A stretch of 64,000 nucleotides of DNA from Runella salmonicolor (GTDB taxonomy: Bacteria > Bacteroidota > Bacteroidia > Cytophagales > Spirosomataceae). Every line of letters begins with the position of its first letter. The stretch's first letter is position 1. The notes under the pieces were generated by a model. That model saw only the letters and a program-made list of their open reading frames with translations. It made no database searches and was not told the origin of the DNA. The stretch lies in the NCBI RefSeq assembly GCF_024158025.1, contig NZ_JAMZEL010000008.1, positions 1 to 64,000 of the forward strand. The letters are read 5' to 3'. A program made the translations under genes and the position numbers. Shown in pieces: positions 9,529 to 17,999 of the stretch.

Positions 9529-10845
9529 ATGAAAAAAATTCTTACTCTAGCGTTGGCCTTTAGTTGCGGGGCTGCATTAGCACAGAAAACAGATAACGTC
9601 GGGATTGGGACGACAAAGCCTGACCCTTCGGCGATTTTGGACTTGAATTCTAACACGAAAGGGTTGCTACTACCCCGAATGAATCAGGCCCAGCGTGATG
9701 CAATCAAAAATCCAGCAGCAGGTTTGGTTATCTTTCAAACCGACCAAGTGGTAGGTACTTATACATTTGATGGCACTGCATGGCAACCTTCAAACGCTCG
9801 CACATCGGCTGTTAGCTCAGTAGGTGCATGGGATAAGCAAGGGAATGCGATTGATGGTACTGATTTCTTGGGTAGTACCAACAATTTCCCATTGGTGTTT
9901 AAAGTAAATGGCATTAAAGCGGGTTATATTGATAACACAGATTATGATAACGTTTTTATTGGTCGTTTTAGTGGACAGAGTACAGTTACCTCTGGAGCGC
10001 CAGTTGCTACAAATAGTGGTGGGTACAATTTAGGTATTGGCTCTAAAACACTTCAGGCGAATACGACAGGTGCTTCAAATACTGCAATTGGTGCAGCTGC
10101 CCTTTTTTCAAATACAATAGGTTACTCAAATTTAGGACTAGGCGGATTTGCTCTATTTCAGAACGTAAGTGGTAATACCAATACAGCTATAGGGCTATAT
10201 TCCATGTTTGCAAATCAAAGCGGAAGTGGAAATATAGCAATTGGTAGTAGTTCATTGGAGAAAAATATATCAGGAGGTAATAATGTTGCGATTGGTAGTG
10301 GGGCTGGTTTTAATAATACAGCAGGTAATAACAACGTTTTTATAGGCTTCCAAGGAGGGTATAGTGAAACTGGTAGTAATAAACTTTATATCTCTAACAG
10401 TAGTGCTGTCAACCCATTAATTAAAGGAGATTTTAATTCAAATTGGGTAAAAGTTAACTCAAAAACTGCGGGTTATTTGGCGGTTGGAGACTTTGATGCA
10501 GGAACTCCTATGCCAACTCCTGCTGGTTATCGTCTCATCGTACAAGACGGTATTTTGACTGAAAAGCTTAAAGTAGCACTTAGAACGGATGGGATGAACT
10601 GGGCAGATTATGTTTTTGAGCCCAGTTATAAGTTGATGCCGCTAGAAGAAGTAGAAAAATACACTACTATAAATAAGCATCTTCCAAATGTTCCTTCTGC
10701 TGATGAAATAACAAAAGAAGGTATTGATGTAGCTAAAGTTAGTAAAATGTTTATGGAAAAGATAGAAGAGCTAACTTTGTATATTATTGAATTAAATAAA
10801 GAAATTAAGGTTTTAAAGGAACAACAGAAGGGGTTAAATAAATAA
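9529..10845 (+). CDS. Secreted protein with YadA-head-like repeats (tail-fibre-like family)
   Basis: A 438-residue protein with signal peptide MKKILTLALAFSCGAALAQ. Residues of about 22-85 (NVGIGTTKPDPSAILDLNS, GLLLPRMNQAQRDAI) are the N-terminal module seen in many Bacteroidota tail-fibre-domain proteins. Residues of about 160-295 contain degenerate repeats of about 14-16 residues of the form N-T-A-I-G-x-x-A-L-x-x-N, like trimeric autotransporter heads. The C-terminus has the conserved KLMPLEEVEKY...HLPNVPSADE segment and a coiled coil. No beta-barrel anchor or T9SS signal is obvious. It converges with the glycan cassette, leaving 2 bp between stop codons. I expect a trimeric surface or extracellular fibre. 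Confidence 0.8.
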   Translation: MKKILTLALAFSCGAALAQKTDNVGIGTTKPDPSAILDLNSNTKGLLLPRMNQAQRDAIKNPAAGLVIFQTDQVVGTYTFDGTAWQPSNARTSAVSSVGAWDKQGNAIDGTDFLGSTNNFPLVFKVNGIKAGYIDNTDYDNVFIGRFSGQSTVTSGAPVATNSGGYNLGIGSKTLQANTTGASNTAIGAAALFSNTIGYSNLGLGGFALFQNVSGNTNTAIGLYSMFANQSGSGNIAIGSSSLEKNISGGNNVAIGSGAGFNNTAGNNNVFIGFQGGYSETGSNKLYISNSSAVNPLIKGDFNSNWVKVNSKTAGYLAVGDFDAGTPMPTPAGYRLIVQDGILTEKLKVALRTDGMNWADYVFEPSYKLMPLEEVEKYTTINKHLPNVPSADEITKEGIDVAKVSKMFMEKIEELTLYIIELNKEIKVLKEQQKGLNK

Positions 10846-10847
10846 AT

Positions 10848-12071
10848 TCATTTCTCAATAGCTTTTTTTAGCCTATTTAAGATGTTTTCTTTATCCAAAA
10901 AGCTCAATGCATAATTACGTGCATTGAGCTTTTTATTTTCCATTATTGAATAGTTATTGTACGTAAATAGAATTGTTTCAGAGAGAGCAAGGGCGCTCCC
11001 AGGCTCAATACAAATCCCAAGATTGTGCTTATGAATGAGGTTATAAAGAGTAGTGCCGGGATTCGCCGTAATGATTGATACACCTCCAGCAGATAAAATT
11101 GTTGTAAGCTTGGATGGCATTAATAAATCTGAAGTTGCTGCCTTTTGAATTACTAAATGAATATGGGCTATAGATAATAAATCAGGCAATTCGTTATACG
11201 GCAATGTATTTGCAAAAATAATGTTATTAAGTTCCATACTTTCCGCATACGAAATTAATGCGTCTTTTTGAACACCATTCCCGCAAATCAGGAATTTTAT
11301 ATTTTGAAATCCCTCTAAGTGTTTGGCAGCATCAATCATTATTTCAAGACCCTGTTTCTCTCCAATACTTCCGCAATAAAGAACAATAAAGTCATTTATA
11401 GTTAACCCATAGCGTTGAAGCATTGAAATGTTTGGAGCTAATGGTTTTATAAAATCGGTTTCAACCCAGTTAGGAAGCATAAAGTATTTTTGTTTGTCGA
11501 TTGCTTTCGATAAAAGCTTGTCTTTCATGCCATCACTTATACTCGAGATAATACCAGCATTTTTTAAAATTAGTTTTTCTGCTCTATATAAAATAGATAA
11601 AAGAATTTTTGAATTTATCAATTTTAGCTCACGAGCTACATCAACTTGTAAATCTTGAATGTGATAGACGTGTATACATTTTCTCCAAAAGAAATTATAT
11701 ACAGTTGGATAAATACCGATTAGCATTGGGGGGGCAACTGAAATAATAACATCATATCTCTTAAAAAAACAGGGAAGCCAATGCCAAAGAGAAGTTAAGT
11801 GAAATGAAAACTCATGAAGAATTCTTTTATAACCAGTAATGTCTTTTGGAATAAAGATAGGGCATCGCTTAATTATTAGATTATCTTTTTTTTCTATAGA
11901 CCACTTATTCTCAAATTTACTATTTAACTTCCATTCAGGATAGTGGGGAACTGCTGCGATTACTTCAACGTTGAAATTATTCTCAGCGAACCAAGTTGCC
12001 ATTTCACCAGTGTATTTTCCACTACCAGTTAATTCAGGAGAAAAATTTAAACCATAAACTAATATATTCAT
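10848..12071 (-). CDS. Family 4 glycosyltransferase (WcaI-like)
   Basis: A 407-residue GT-B fold transferase. The N-terminus MNILVYGLNFSPELTGSGKYTGEMA resembles WcaI-type colanic-acid transferases, and the C-terminal half has VLYCGSIGEKQGLE and a nucleotide-binding region around PSKLTTILSAGG. It would add one sugar to the lipid-linked repeat unit in the cytoplasm. It is the last gene of the minus-strand cassette; its ATG overlaps the upstream FkbM gene by 4 bp (12068-12071). A 15-bp inverted repeat that looks like a terminator lies inside its 3' end at 10897-10934. Sugar specificity cannot be read from the sequence. Confidence 0.85.
   Translation of the reverse strand: MNILVYGLNFSPELTGSGKYTGEMATWFAENNFNVEVIAAVPHYPEWKLNSKFENKWSIEKKDNLIIKRCPIFIPKDITGYKRILHEFSFHLTSLWHWLPCFFKRYDVIISVAPPMLIGIYPTVYNFFWRKCIHVYHIQDLQVDVARELKLINSKILLSILYRAEKLILKNAGIISSISDGMKDKLLSKAIDKQKYFMLPNWVETDFIKPLAPNISMLQRYGLTINDFIVLYCGSIGEKQGLEIMIDAAKHLEGFQNIKFLICGNGVQKDALISYAESMELNNIIFANTLPYNELPDLLSIAHIHLVIQKAATSDLLMPSKLTTILSAGGVSIITANPGTTLYNLIHKHNLGICIEPGSALALSETILFTYNNYSIMENKKLNARNYALSFLDKENILNRLKKAIEK
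10897..10934 (+). terminator. Perfect 15-bp hairpin inside a coding region, probable terminator of the convergent gene
   Basis: AAAAAGCTCAATGCA (10897-10911) pairs perfectly with 10920-10934 around an 8-base loop, and is followed by TTTTT on the plus strand and on the minus strand as well. It begins 51 bp past the stop of the plus-strand gene, but lies within the last 30 codons of the minus-strand glycosyltransferase. Confidence 0.65.
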
Positions 12072-12805
12072 ACTTTCCGTTTATATAAAATATCTAGTTG
12101 TTGAATGATTGAATTATTTCCAATTTGTAAAAAACCAATTGGTGCAACAATTTCAAAATTCATAAAAGTTAAATATTGGTGCATTTCATCAAATAGGGGT
12201 TCATCCTTGTACATTGGTACGAAAGACGTCTCAATTAGTATATAGTCTACATTTTTAATAAATTTATTAGCGCCATCAAGGACTTTTTTTTCAAGCCCTT
12301 GTACATCAAGCTTTAATAATGTAGGACGTAAGATTGGTAGGTCAAGCTCATCAAGTTTAGCACAAGCAACTGTTATTGTACTAAATGTACCCGTTTGAGG
12401 TATCTTATCCTTCTGATAATCTGTTATATCTAATGCAGAACTTGCGTATGTTAGATTATTTTTATTGAATTTTAGATTACCATTAAAATCACTTAGTGCA
12501 ATATTAAAAGGGGTTATATTTTTATTATCTTTTACGTTTAAGACTAACTGGTCATAACATTCTGGAAGAGGTTCAAAACTAAAAACTTTTGTATTAGGAA
12601 AAAACCTACATATTGCTCCTGTGAACTGTCCAATATTTGCGCCAACATCTATTACAGAGGCAATTGGTAATTTTAAGTCAAAAAAACTGTTACAAAGACT
12701 AAATGAAGCAATTGATGCGTTTTTTTTTAATAGATACCCTATTCCACCTTTAGGGTGCAAAGCAATTTGGAATGTTGATGCAATTTTAGATAAGATTTTC
12801 AGCAT
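12068..12805 (-). CDS. FkbM family methyltransferase
   Basis: A 245-residue SAM-dependent methyltransferase. Motif I is VIDVGANIGQFTG (about residues 55-67), followed by the acidic FSFEPLPE segment and LLKLDVQGLEKKVL, which is diagnostic of FkbM proteins. Members O-methylate sugars or polyketides, so methylation of a repeat-unit sugar is the natural guess here. It overlaps the downstream GT4 start by 4 bp and follows the GT9 gene after 43 bp, so it belongs to the cassette operon. ATG 12805 was chosen; the length is normal for the family. Confidence 0.88.
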   Translation of the reverse strand: MLKILSKIASTFQIALHPKGGIGYLLKKNASIASFSLCNSFFDLKLPIASVIDVGANIGQFTGAICRFFPNTKVFSFEPLPECYDQLVLNVKDNKNITPFNIALSDFNGNLKFNKNNLTYASSALDITDYQKDKIPQTGTFSTITVACAKLDELDLPILRPTLLKLDVQGLEKKVLDGANKFIKNVDYILIETSFVPMYKDEPLFDEMHQYLTFMNFEIVAPIGFLQIGNNSIIQQLDILYKRKV

Positions 12806-12848
12806 AAAGAATAAATGTTATGATTATAGATAAATTACCTTTGAATTT

Positions 12849-14066
12849 TTAAATACTTAAACTATAACAATCTTTGAATTTACTGAAAACAGCATCAACT
12901 GATACATTTGTTATACAGGGGACAGGTTCATTGTAAGATAAAGTGTATTTACATTTCCAATCACATCCAAAACATGCCATATTTTCATATACCACTACCG
13001 GCTGAAATTCTTTAGGTTCAAGATATGATGGATAAGGTAAAAACCGCCCAAAGTGCCCACCTCCCAAAATGCATATAGATTTTGTGCCAACTGCTGCTGC
13101 TATATGAATACCTGAGGTGTCATTCCCGATTAATATTTCTGCATTTTCTATAACAGTCAATAGTTTTGAAAGACTTGTCTTTCCAGCTTCGTTATATATT
13201 CTATTAGGTGTCCTTACTAAGTTAGTTATAGAATTGCTTATTTCAATATCTGAACTACTTCCGCAAATTATACAACATAGGTCAGTAACTTCTAAAATAC
13301 GATTAATTAAACTAGCGAAATTTTGTACCCCCCATTTTTTTCGACCAACACTTGCTCCTGGAAAAATTATAAAATATTTGCTTTGAATTATAAAACTTGG
13401 ATGTTTAGAATCTAAATATCCAAGTTTTATTTCTTTTTTTTTGATTTGTAACTGTTCAAGAAAATATGAATTCTTTTCTATTTCTGATATAATTTTTGTA
13501 TCACCTTCTATACAGGTTGTGAACCAAGATTCTGATATCTTTTCCCAAAAACGCCATTCATTACCTTGATTTACTGGTAAATACCCAATTTTGGTTTTTG
13601 AAGTCATACAGCGAACAATCGATTCTTCTAGACTAACCTCCCGAGTATATGAGGGCTTTAATATGACTTGTGCTTCAAATTTCAAAAGTTTAATCAATAC
13701 TTTAACTCTATAAATAGGGTTCATCCTAAATTTTGCTCTTTTAATACTGATAACTTCGTTAAAAGTATAGTGATGTTTTGCATAATTAGCCCACGAGTTT
13801 TCAGCAATTAATATTGTCTTACTATAAGCGTTTTCTTTATAATGTTCGAGAATAGACTCAATATAGTAAGACCACAAGAAAAAATCACCAATAACATCTA
13901 ATCGAACTATGCATAGGTTTATAGGTTTTTTTTTCTTTGAAATAAATTTAAATAAATACACAATAACGCTATCTGTACAAAAGTTAATTGTATTGAAAAA
14001 ATTTCTTTTTGATTTTCCAAGAATATTGTATATTCTTGATGTTAAGTTTATGTGATAAGAAAACAT
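12849..14066 (-). CDS. Family 9 glycosyltransferase (heptosyltransferase-like)
   Basis: A 405-residue GT-B protein of the GT9 type. The early part has LCIVRLDVIGDFFLW, a typical GT9 opening. The C-terminal domain has FPGASVGRKKW and IGNDTSGIHIAAAVGTKSICILGG, where the ADP-sugar site lies in family members. Heptosyltransferases of LPS core belong here, but cassette members may use other sugars. The C-terminal Cys-rich stretch (ACFGCDWKCKYTL) is seen in some GT9 proteins and is of unclear role. Its ATG at 14066 shares one base with the upstream polymerase stop codon, indicating tight translational coupling. Confidence 0.85.
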   Translation of the reverse strand: MFSYHINLTSRIYNILGKSKRNFFNTINFCTDSVIVYLFKFISKKKKPINLCIVRLDVIGDFFLWSYYIESILEHYKENAYSKTILIAENSWANYAKHHYTFNEVISIKRAKFRMNPIYRVKVLIKLLKFEAQVILKPSYTREVSLEESIVRCMTSKTKIGYLPVNQGNEWRFWEKISESWFTTCIEGDTKIISEIEKNSYFLEQLQIKKKEIKLGYLDSKHPSFIIQSKYFIIFPGASVGRKKWGVQNFASLINRILEVTDLCCIICGSSSDIEISNSITNLVRTPNRIYNEAGKTSLSKLLTVIENAEILIGNDTSGIHIAAAVGTKSICILGGGHFGRFLPYPSYLEPKEFQPVVVYENMACFGCDWKCKYTLSYNEPVPCITNVSVDAVFSKFKDCYSLSI

Positions 14067-15457
14067 TAAAGATAATATTTAGTTTCATTTTTTTCTTTTA
14101 TCAACAAGCAATAAAAAATTACTACATATATATCTATAATCGCAAAAAATAAACACGACCATAAAAATGCGTAATATTTATTTGTAAAACTATTATTGCT
14201 TTCTAGTTTTGTTAAACTAAAAAAAAAGTAAATAAAGATAATAGAGCCAAAGTGAACAATATAATTAAACCACCTCATCGTTATTGTCGGCGCTACATCG
14301 CCTTTTACTTTGTCCATAAAAAAGCTACTTCCTTCGAAATAAGAAGGATTAATAAACATAGTATTCCCAGGACCAACACCTGTAATCCATAGAAAAGGAT
14401 ACTCCTTGAAAAATTTTATAATTGGAAGCTCTTGATCTCTCTGAATCGGCATGCCAATAAATTCGGTTTCATCTTGATCTATAATGTCATAAAAATCTGT
14501 GTAACGACTAATGGCACGATTTGCAATTAGCTCCACAATTGGGTTGTCTTTGAAATCTTGATAATGTTCAAATATAAAAGCTTTTGATGAAGAAACTATT
14601 TGAAATAGACTAATAATTATTAATAATGAAGTTAGAATATACTTTCTGACCGTCTGTATACTATTAGGTAATATGAAGATTATAGTAAAAATGAAAAAGA
14701 GTACGACAAATGTCTGAGATTGTGTAAGAAGAGCTGTTATTATACTAAAAATAAAAAGAATATATTTTTTCTTTTTTAATATTATTGGTGCCGCAAGGCA
14801 AATAAAACAAGCCAAATCTTTTGGTTCAGTCATAAAGGCTTGGACTCTTACAGAGAGGATACTTGTGTCAAAAGTATTAATGTATCTCCTTTTTAATCCG
14901 ATAATTTCATTTAAATCTAAATTTTGAAATATTTGGCTAATAAATAATTGAAAAAAAGCAATTATACATGAGGCTTTTACAATATTTATAATTGTTTTTT
15001 CAAAACTAAGAAATGTACTTCTAGAGTCTTTTAAAATAATATAACCACTTAAAAATAAGGGAGCGAATGTTTTGGTATAATAATAAAGTGGGCGAATGTA
15101 AAAATGAATTTTACTTTTTTCATTATAATAAAAAAAATCAAAAATGAAAAAATTGTAAAAATACATGAATAAGCTACTGACTAGGGGGAGAAAAAAAATG
15201 TAGACATATTGTTTAGAACAAATTATACGCTTTTCATTTAAAAAGAAATAAAAAATTAAAAAATATTGTACAAATAAATAAGCATTAAAAGTAGGGCCTA
15301 TTAATAAAGGAGAAAAGGCTTGACTTGACCATGAATAAATTAGTGCAGAAGAATAATCGATCTTTTTTAGGATAATTAGTAAGATTAATGTTATTGTAAT
15401 CAGTATGCATATAATTGAACTACTCCATATACCTATGGAGCTATTATACTGCATCAT
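14066..15457 (-). CDS. Polytopic O-antigen polymerase-like protein (Wzy candidate)
   Basis: A very hydrophobic protein of 463 residues with about 10-12 predicted membrane segments and a larger hydrophilic loop around SRYTDFYDIIDQDETEFIGMPIQRDQELP followed by WITGVGPGNTMF. Topology, a large periplasmic loop and position between GT and flippase genes match Wzy polymerases, which are too divergent to identify by motif. I chose ATG 15457; an in-frame TTG at 15505 would add 16 residues. The gene is very AT-rich, like the whole cassette. It would polymerise repeat units at the periplasmic face. The call rests on topology and context. Confidence 0.65.
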   Translation of the reverse strand: MMQYNSSIGIWSSSIICILITITLILLIILKKIDYSSALIYSWSSQAFSPLLIGPTFNAYLFVQYFLIFYFFLNEKRIICSKQYVYIFFLPLVSSLFMYFYNFFIFDFFYYNEKSKIHFYIRPLYYYTKTFAPLFLSGYIILKDSRSTFLSFEKTIINIVKASCIIAFFQLFISQIFQNLDLNEIIGLKRRYINTFDTSILSVRVQAFMTEPKDLACFICLAAPIILKKKKYILFIFSIITALLTQSQTFVVLFFIFTIIFILPNSIQTVRKYILTSLLIIISLFQIVSSSKAFIFEHYQDFKDNPIVELIANRAISRYTDFYDIIDQDETEFIGMPIQRDQELPIIKFFKEYPFLWITGVGPGNTMFINPSYFEGSSFFMDKVKGDVAPTITMRWFNYIVHFGSIIFIYFFFSLTKLESNNSFTNKYYAFLWSCLFFAIIDIYVVIFYCLLIKEKNETKYYL

Positions 15458-15513
15458 TTCTACATTTGAATTCAATATATTAACCTTAAACTTATTGCTA
15501 ATCAAATAAAAAT

Positions 15514-16428
15514 TTAAAACTGGATAGCTTTACTATTTTCTACATCAAAAACTATTTTGCCGCGTATTAAATTTTCTTTATCTTCCCAATTCATAGTTCC
15601 TAAAATTTTTCCATTTTTATCCCTTGCTTCTGTAAACTGTGCCTTAGTATACCCATTCGTATGATCAAATATTTTTAATGCACCTATTTTATCATTTCTT
15701 ATAAAAAATGCATTTGTTCCTGTTGAATTAGTGCCCACTAGTGAATATTTTTTTCGCTCAGCAAGCATACATAACGCTTTTAAAGAACTTCCGAATAATA
15801 GATTACTATAGTGATACTTCGTCCGTTGAAAATTGTCATCGTATGGTGTAGTAATAGCCCTGATATTACCAAATAGACTATTGTATTCAATTATAACAAT
15901 AATAGGATCAATAGAACTAATAGATTCCCATATCCAATAGTCATTTCCGTCAATATCTATTGACAAGATTCCAACCTCTCCAGTAAGGTTGTTTTTTTTG
16001 AGAATTTGATTTATATTAGATTTAGTGATAAATGCAGTTTCAACCTTTAGGTTGTAGTTGTAAAATATTGAATCTCTCTTAATGAAATTTGTGTTGTCTT
16101 TATCACCATCAATTACTAATCCTGACCAGTTATTATTTATTAGTAAAAATCTGGTGTTAGATTCAATGTAGGTTTCAACCCCAAATTCAACAAATACTTT
16201 ACTTGTTTCAGGTATCGCCACATTATTAATGAGAAATTGAATGATTCCATCTTCACCTCTCTGTGAAAATACTTTAAATTCAAAATCATGTAAACAACTA
16301 TATTTTGAATTATAATTATTTAGCATATTTAGAATTTTTCCTTGAGATATTTGTATATCATAAAGCCCAAATTTTTCTCTAATTAAATGAATGATTGATT
16401 TTAAATAAAATTTAAGTTTTCTTTTCAT
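15514..16428 (-). CDS. FkbM-like Rossmann-fold protein, possible methyltransferase
   Basis: A 304-residue protein with a probable SAM-binding region. VFVEFGVETYIESNTRFLL resembles motif I, SGLVIDGDKDN the following acidic loop, and GILSIDIDGNDYWIW is like the LKxDxxGxE strand of FkbM enzymes. Family identity is uncertain; the first glycine-rich loop is not canonical. It sits inside the cassette, its ATG overlapping the preceding glycosyltransferase by 4 bp (16425-16428), so it presumably modifies the glycan or an intermediate. It could also be an inactive relative. Confidence 0.5.
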   Translation of the reverse strand: MKRKLKFYLKSIIHLIREKFGLYDIQISQGKILNMLNNYNSKYSCLHDFEFKVFSQRGEDGIIQFLINNVAIPETSKVFVEFGVETYIESNTRFLLINNNWSGLVIDGDKDNTNFIKRDSIFYNYNLKVETAFITKSNINQILKKNNLTGEVGILSIDIDGNDYWIWESISSIDPIIVIIEYNSLFGNIRAITTPYDDNFQRTKYHYSNLLFGSSLKALCMLAERKKYSLVGTNSTGTNAFFIRNDKIGALKIFDHTNGYTKAQFTEARDKNGKILGTMNWEDKENLIRGKIVFDVENSKAIQF

Positions 16429-17303
16429 TTGAATATCTTTTTGTAAAAGAAATATAGACTTAATAAAATAGCTTTAAATTTATTCCAACCAAATATTTTT
16501 CTAGAATAAATATCTGCTTCTACATTAATTGATACTTCATTTGGATGGATAATTGTTTCAATCTTTCCATATTTCATTTTTTTTATCCACTTCGGTTCTT
16601 TCTTTGTATGTGTAGAGTACAAACTATCGTACCCTATATTTTTAATAAGGCTTATGTTGGGAATAATTGATAATTTATTGTTATTTACTACAGCATAATT
16701 CCATTGTAAGTCCCAAGTATCAAGCTCTCCTGATAATGTTTTTTTTAATGCAATTTGCATCATTGGTTCCATTTTTTGTAATCCTTTACTTTGAAAATTT
16801 TTACAGGTAAAATCATAATAATTCCAAGCGCGTTTCCATGTTGCCCACCCCCAAATATGTACAAAATTTGAAAAATAGTATGAACCCTCACCACGCCAAT
16901 TACCTAATTGGTGATTAGAGCCAGCAATGTGTGCTACTCTTTCATCATCCCGATAATAATCAAGTAATTCTGTACAAAAACTGAAAAAGGTTTGGTCAGG
17001 TAAGCAATCGTCTTCTAAAATTATTCCTTCTTTAACATTTTCAAAAAACCAATCAATAGCTTCACTCACTGCTTTTCCACATCCTAAATTCGTAGGCCTA
17101 AACAGGGTATTAACTTCGCAATCCCAGTCAATTAGGTTTGTTATACTTCTAGCTTCATTGCATAGCTCAATCTCACCTTTAATCTTTGAGCGGGGACCAT
17201 CAGCCGCAATAAACAATTTTCTAGGTTTGGCTTTTCGAATTTGCTCAAAAACTAATTTAGTTTGTTTTGGTCGGTTAAAAATTAAAAATAGTATAGGAGA
17301 CAT
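16425..17303 (-). CDS. GT-A fold glycosyltransferase (HlpA-like)
   Basis: A 292-residue nucleotide-diphospho-sugar transferase. The N-terminus SPILFLIFNRPKQTKLVFEQIRKAKP and KLFIAADGPR are typical of the HlpA-like/GT2-type group. GIILEDDCLPD (about residues 94-104) carries the DXD-type metal site, and HIWGWATWKRAWN is a recurrent motif of these enzymes. It should transfer a sugar within the repeat unit at the cytoplasmic face. Gene overlap of 4 bp with the next gene and 6 bp spacing from the methyltransferase upstream mark one operon. Donor and acceptor are unknown. Confidence 0.8.
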   Translation of the reverse strand: MSPILFLIFNRPKQTKLVFEQIRKAKPRKLFIAADGPRSKIKGEIELCNEARSITNLIDWDCEVNTLFRPTNLGCGKAVSEAIDWFFENVKEGIILEDDCLPDQTFFSFCTELLDYYRDDERVAHIAGSNHQLGNWRGEGSYYFSNFVHIWGWATWKRAWNYYDFTCKNFQSKGLQKMEPMMQIALKKTLSGELDTWDLQWNYAVVNNNKLSIIPNISLIKNIGYDSLYSTHTKKEPKWIKKMKYGKIETIIHPNEVSINVEADIYSRKIFGWNKFKAILLSLYFFYKKIFK

Positions 17304-17309
17304 ACTTTA

Positions 17310-17987
17310 TTATTTTGTGCATTCTATTGCTACAGCTAGTGGAGGAGTAATTCCTCTCTTTTGGATTTCAATAAATCGATTTTCTTCTTCCACTAATTTA
17401 AATAATGAGTCTTCTGAGTCATTAAAACTACATCTACGTATATTTTTGAAACCAGCACTTTTAAGTTCTTCTGAAAGTGAATAAAAATCCCACATCCAAT
17501 GATGCTTTGAGGTCCCAAAGATATTTTTCAATGTGCCTTTAATTGATTTGTCTAACGCGACTGTTCCAAAATAGGTATAATTGTCACAAAAGTCTAAACT
17601 TGCTTGGTTATCTCCTTCTTTAAGTCTTAATAAGTAATTTTTTGCTGCCCATTCTAAATCAGGGACAATTAATCGGAACAGTCCATTAGGTTGTAAATAA
17701 TTATTTAGGTTTTTTAACCCCTTACGAAAATCTTGTAAAGGTAAATGTTCTAATACATGGGAACAATATATGCCTTTGCAAGAATCTTGCTCTATAAATT
17801 TAACCCCTTTTACAATATCGCCATATTTTACGTTTTGAGGATATAATCCTACATTCTCATTGATGAAAAGTTTGCCTAAAAATGGTATTTTTTGTAAATA
17901 AAGGAACGGGGATGCTTCAATATTTATCCATTCTTTTGGCGCTGTAAAATGACAGCCAACATGGAGATATAGATTTTTATCTTTCAT
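17310..17987 (-). CDS. SAM-dependent methyltransferase (COG4627-like)
   Basis: A 225-residue class I methyltransferase-like protein. The opening KNLYLHVGCHFTAPKEWINIEASP and the SHVLEHLPLQDFRKGLKNLNNYLQPNG segment match the predicted methyltransferases common in polysaccharide clusters, and LIVPDLEWAAK follows. The motif I glycine loop is reduced to VGCH, which is usual for this group. It follows the flippase by 12 bp. It may methylate a cassette sugar, or cap chain ends as some O-antigen methyltransferases do; the sequence does not decide. Confidence 0.75.
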   Translation of the reverse strand: MKDKNLYLHVGCHFTAPKEWINIEASPFLYLQKIPFLGKLFINENVGLYPQNVKYGDIVKGVKFIEQDSCKGIYCSHVLEHLPLQDFRKGLKNLNNYLQPNGLFRLIVPDLEWAAKNYLLRLKEGDNQASLDFCDNYTYFGTVALDKSIKGTLKNIFGTSKHHWMWDFYSLSEELKSAGFKNIRRCSFNDSEDSLFKLVEEENRFIEIQKRGITPPLAVAIECTK

Positions 17988-17999
17988 TTGTAATAATGA

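Noticed and set aside
10030..10360. Short DNA repeats considered as CRISPR
   Set aside because: They encode YadA-head-like repeats in an open frame, without unique spacers of constant length.
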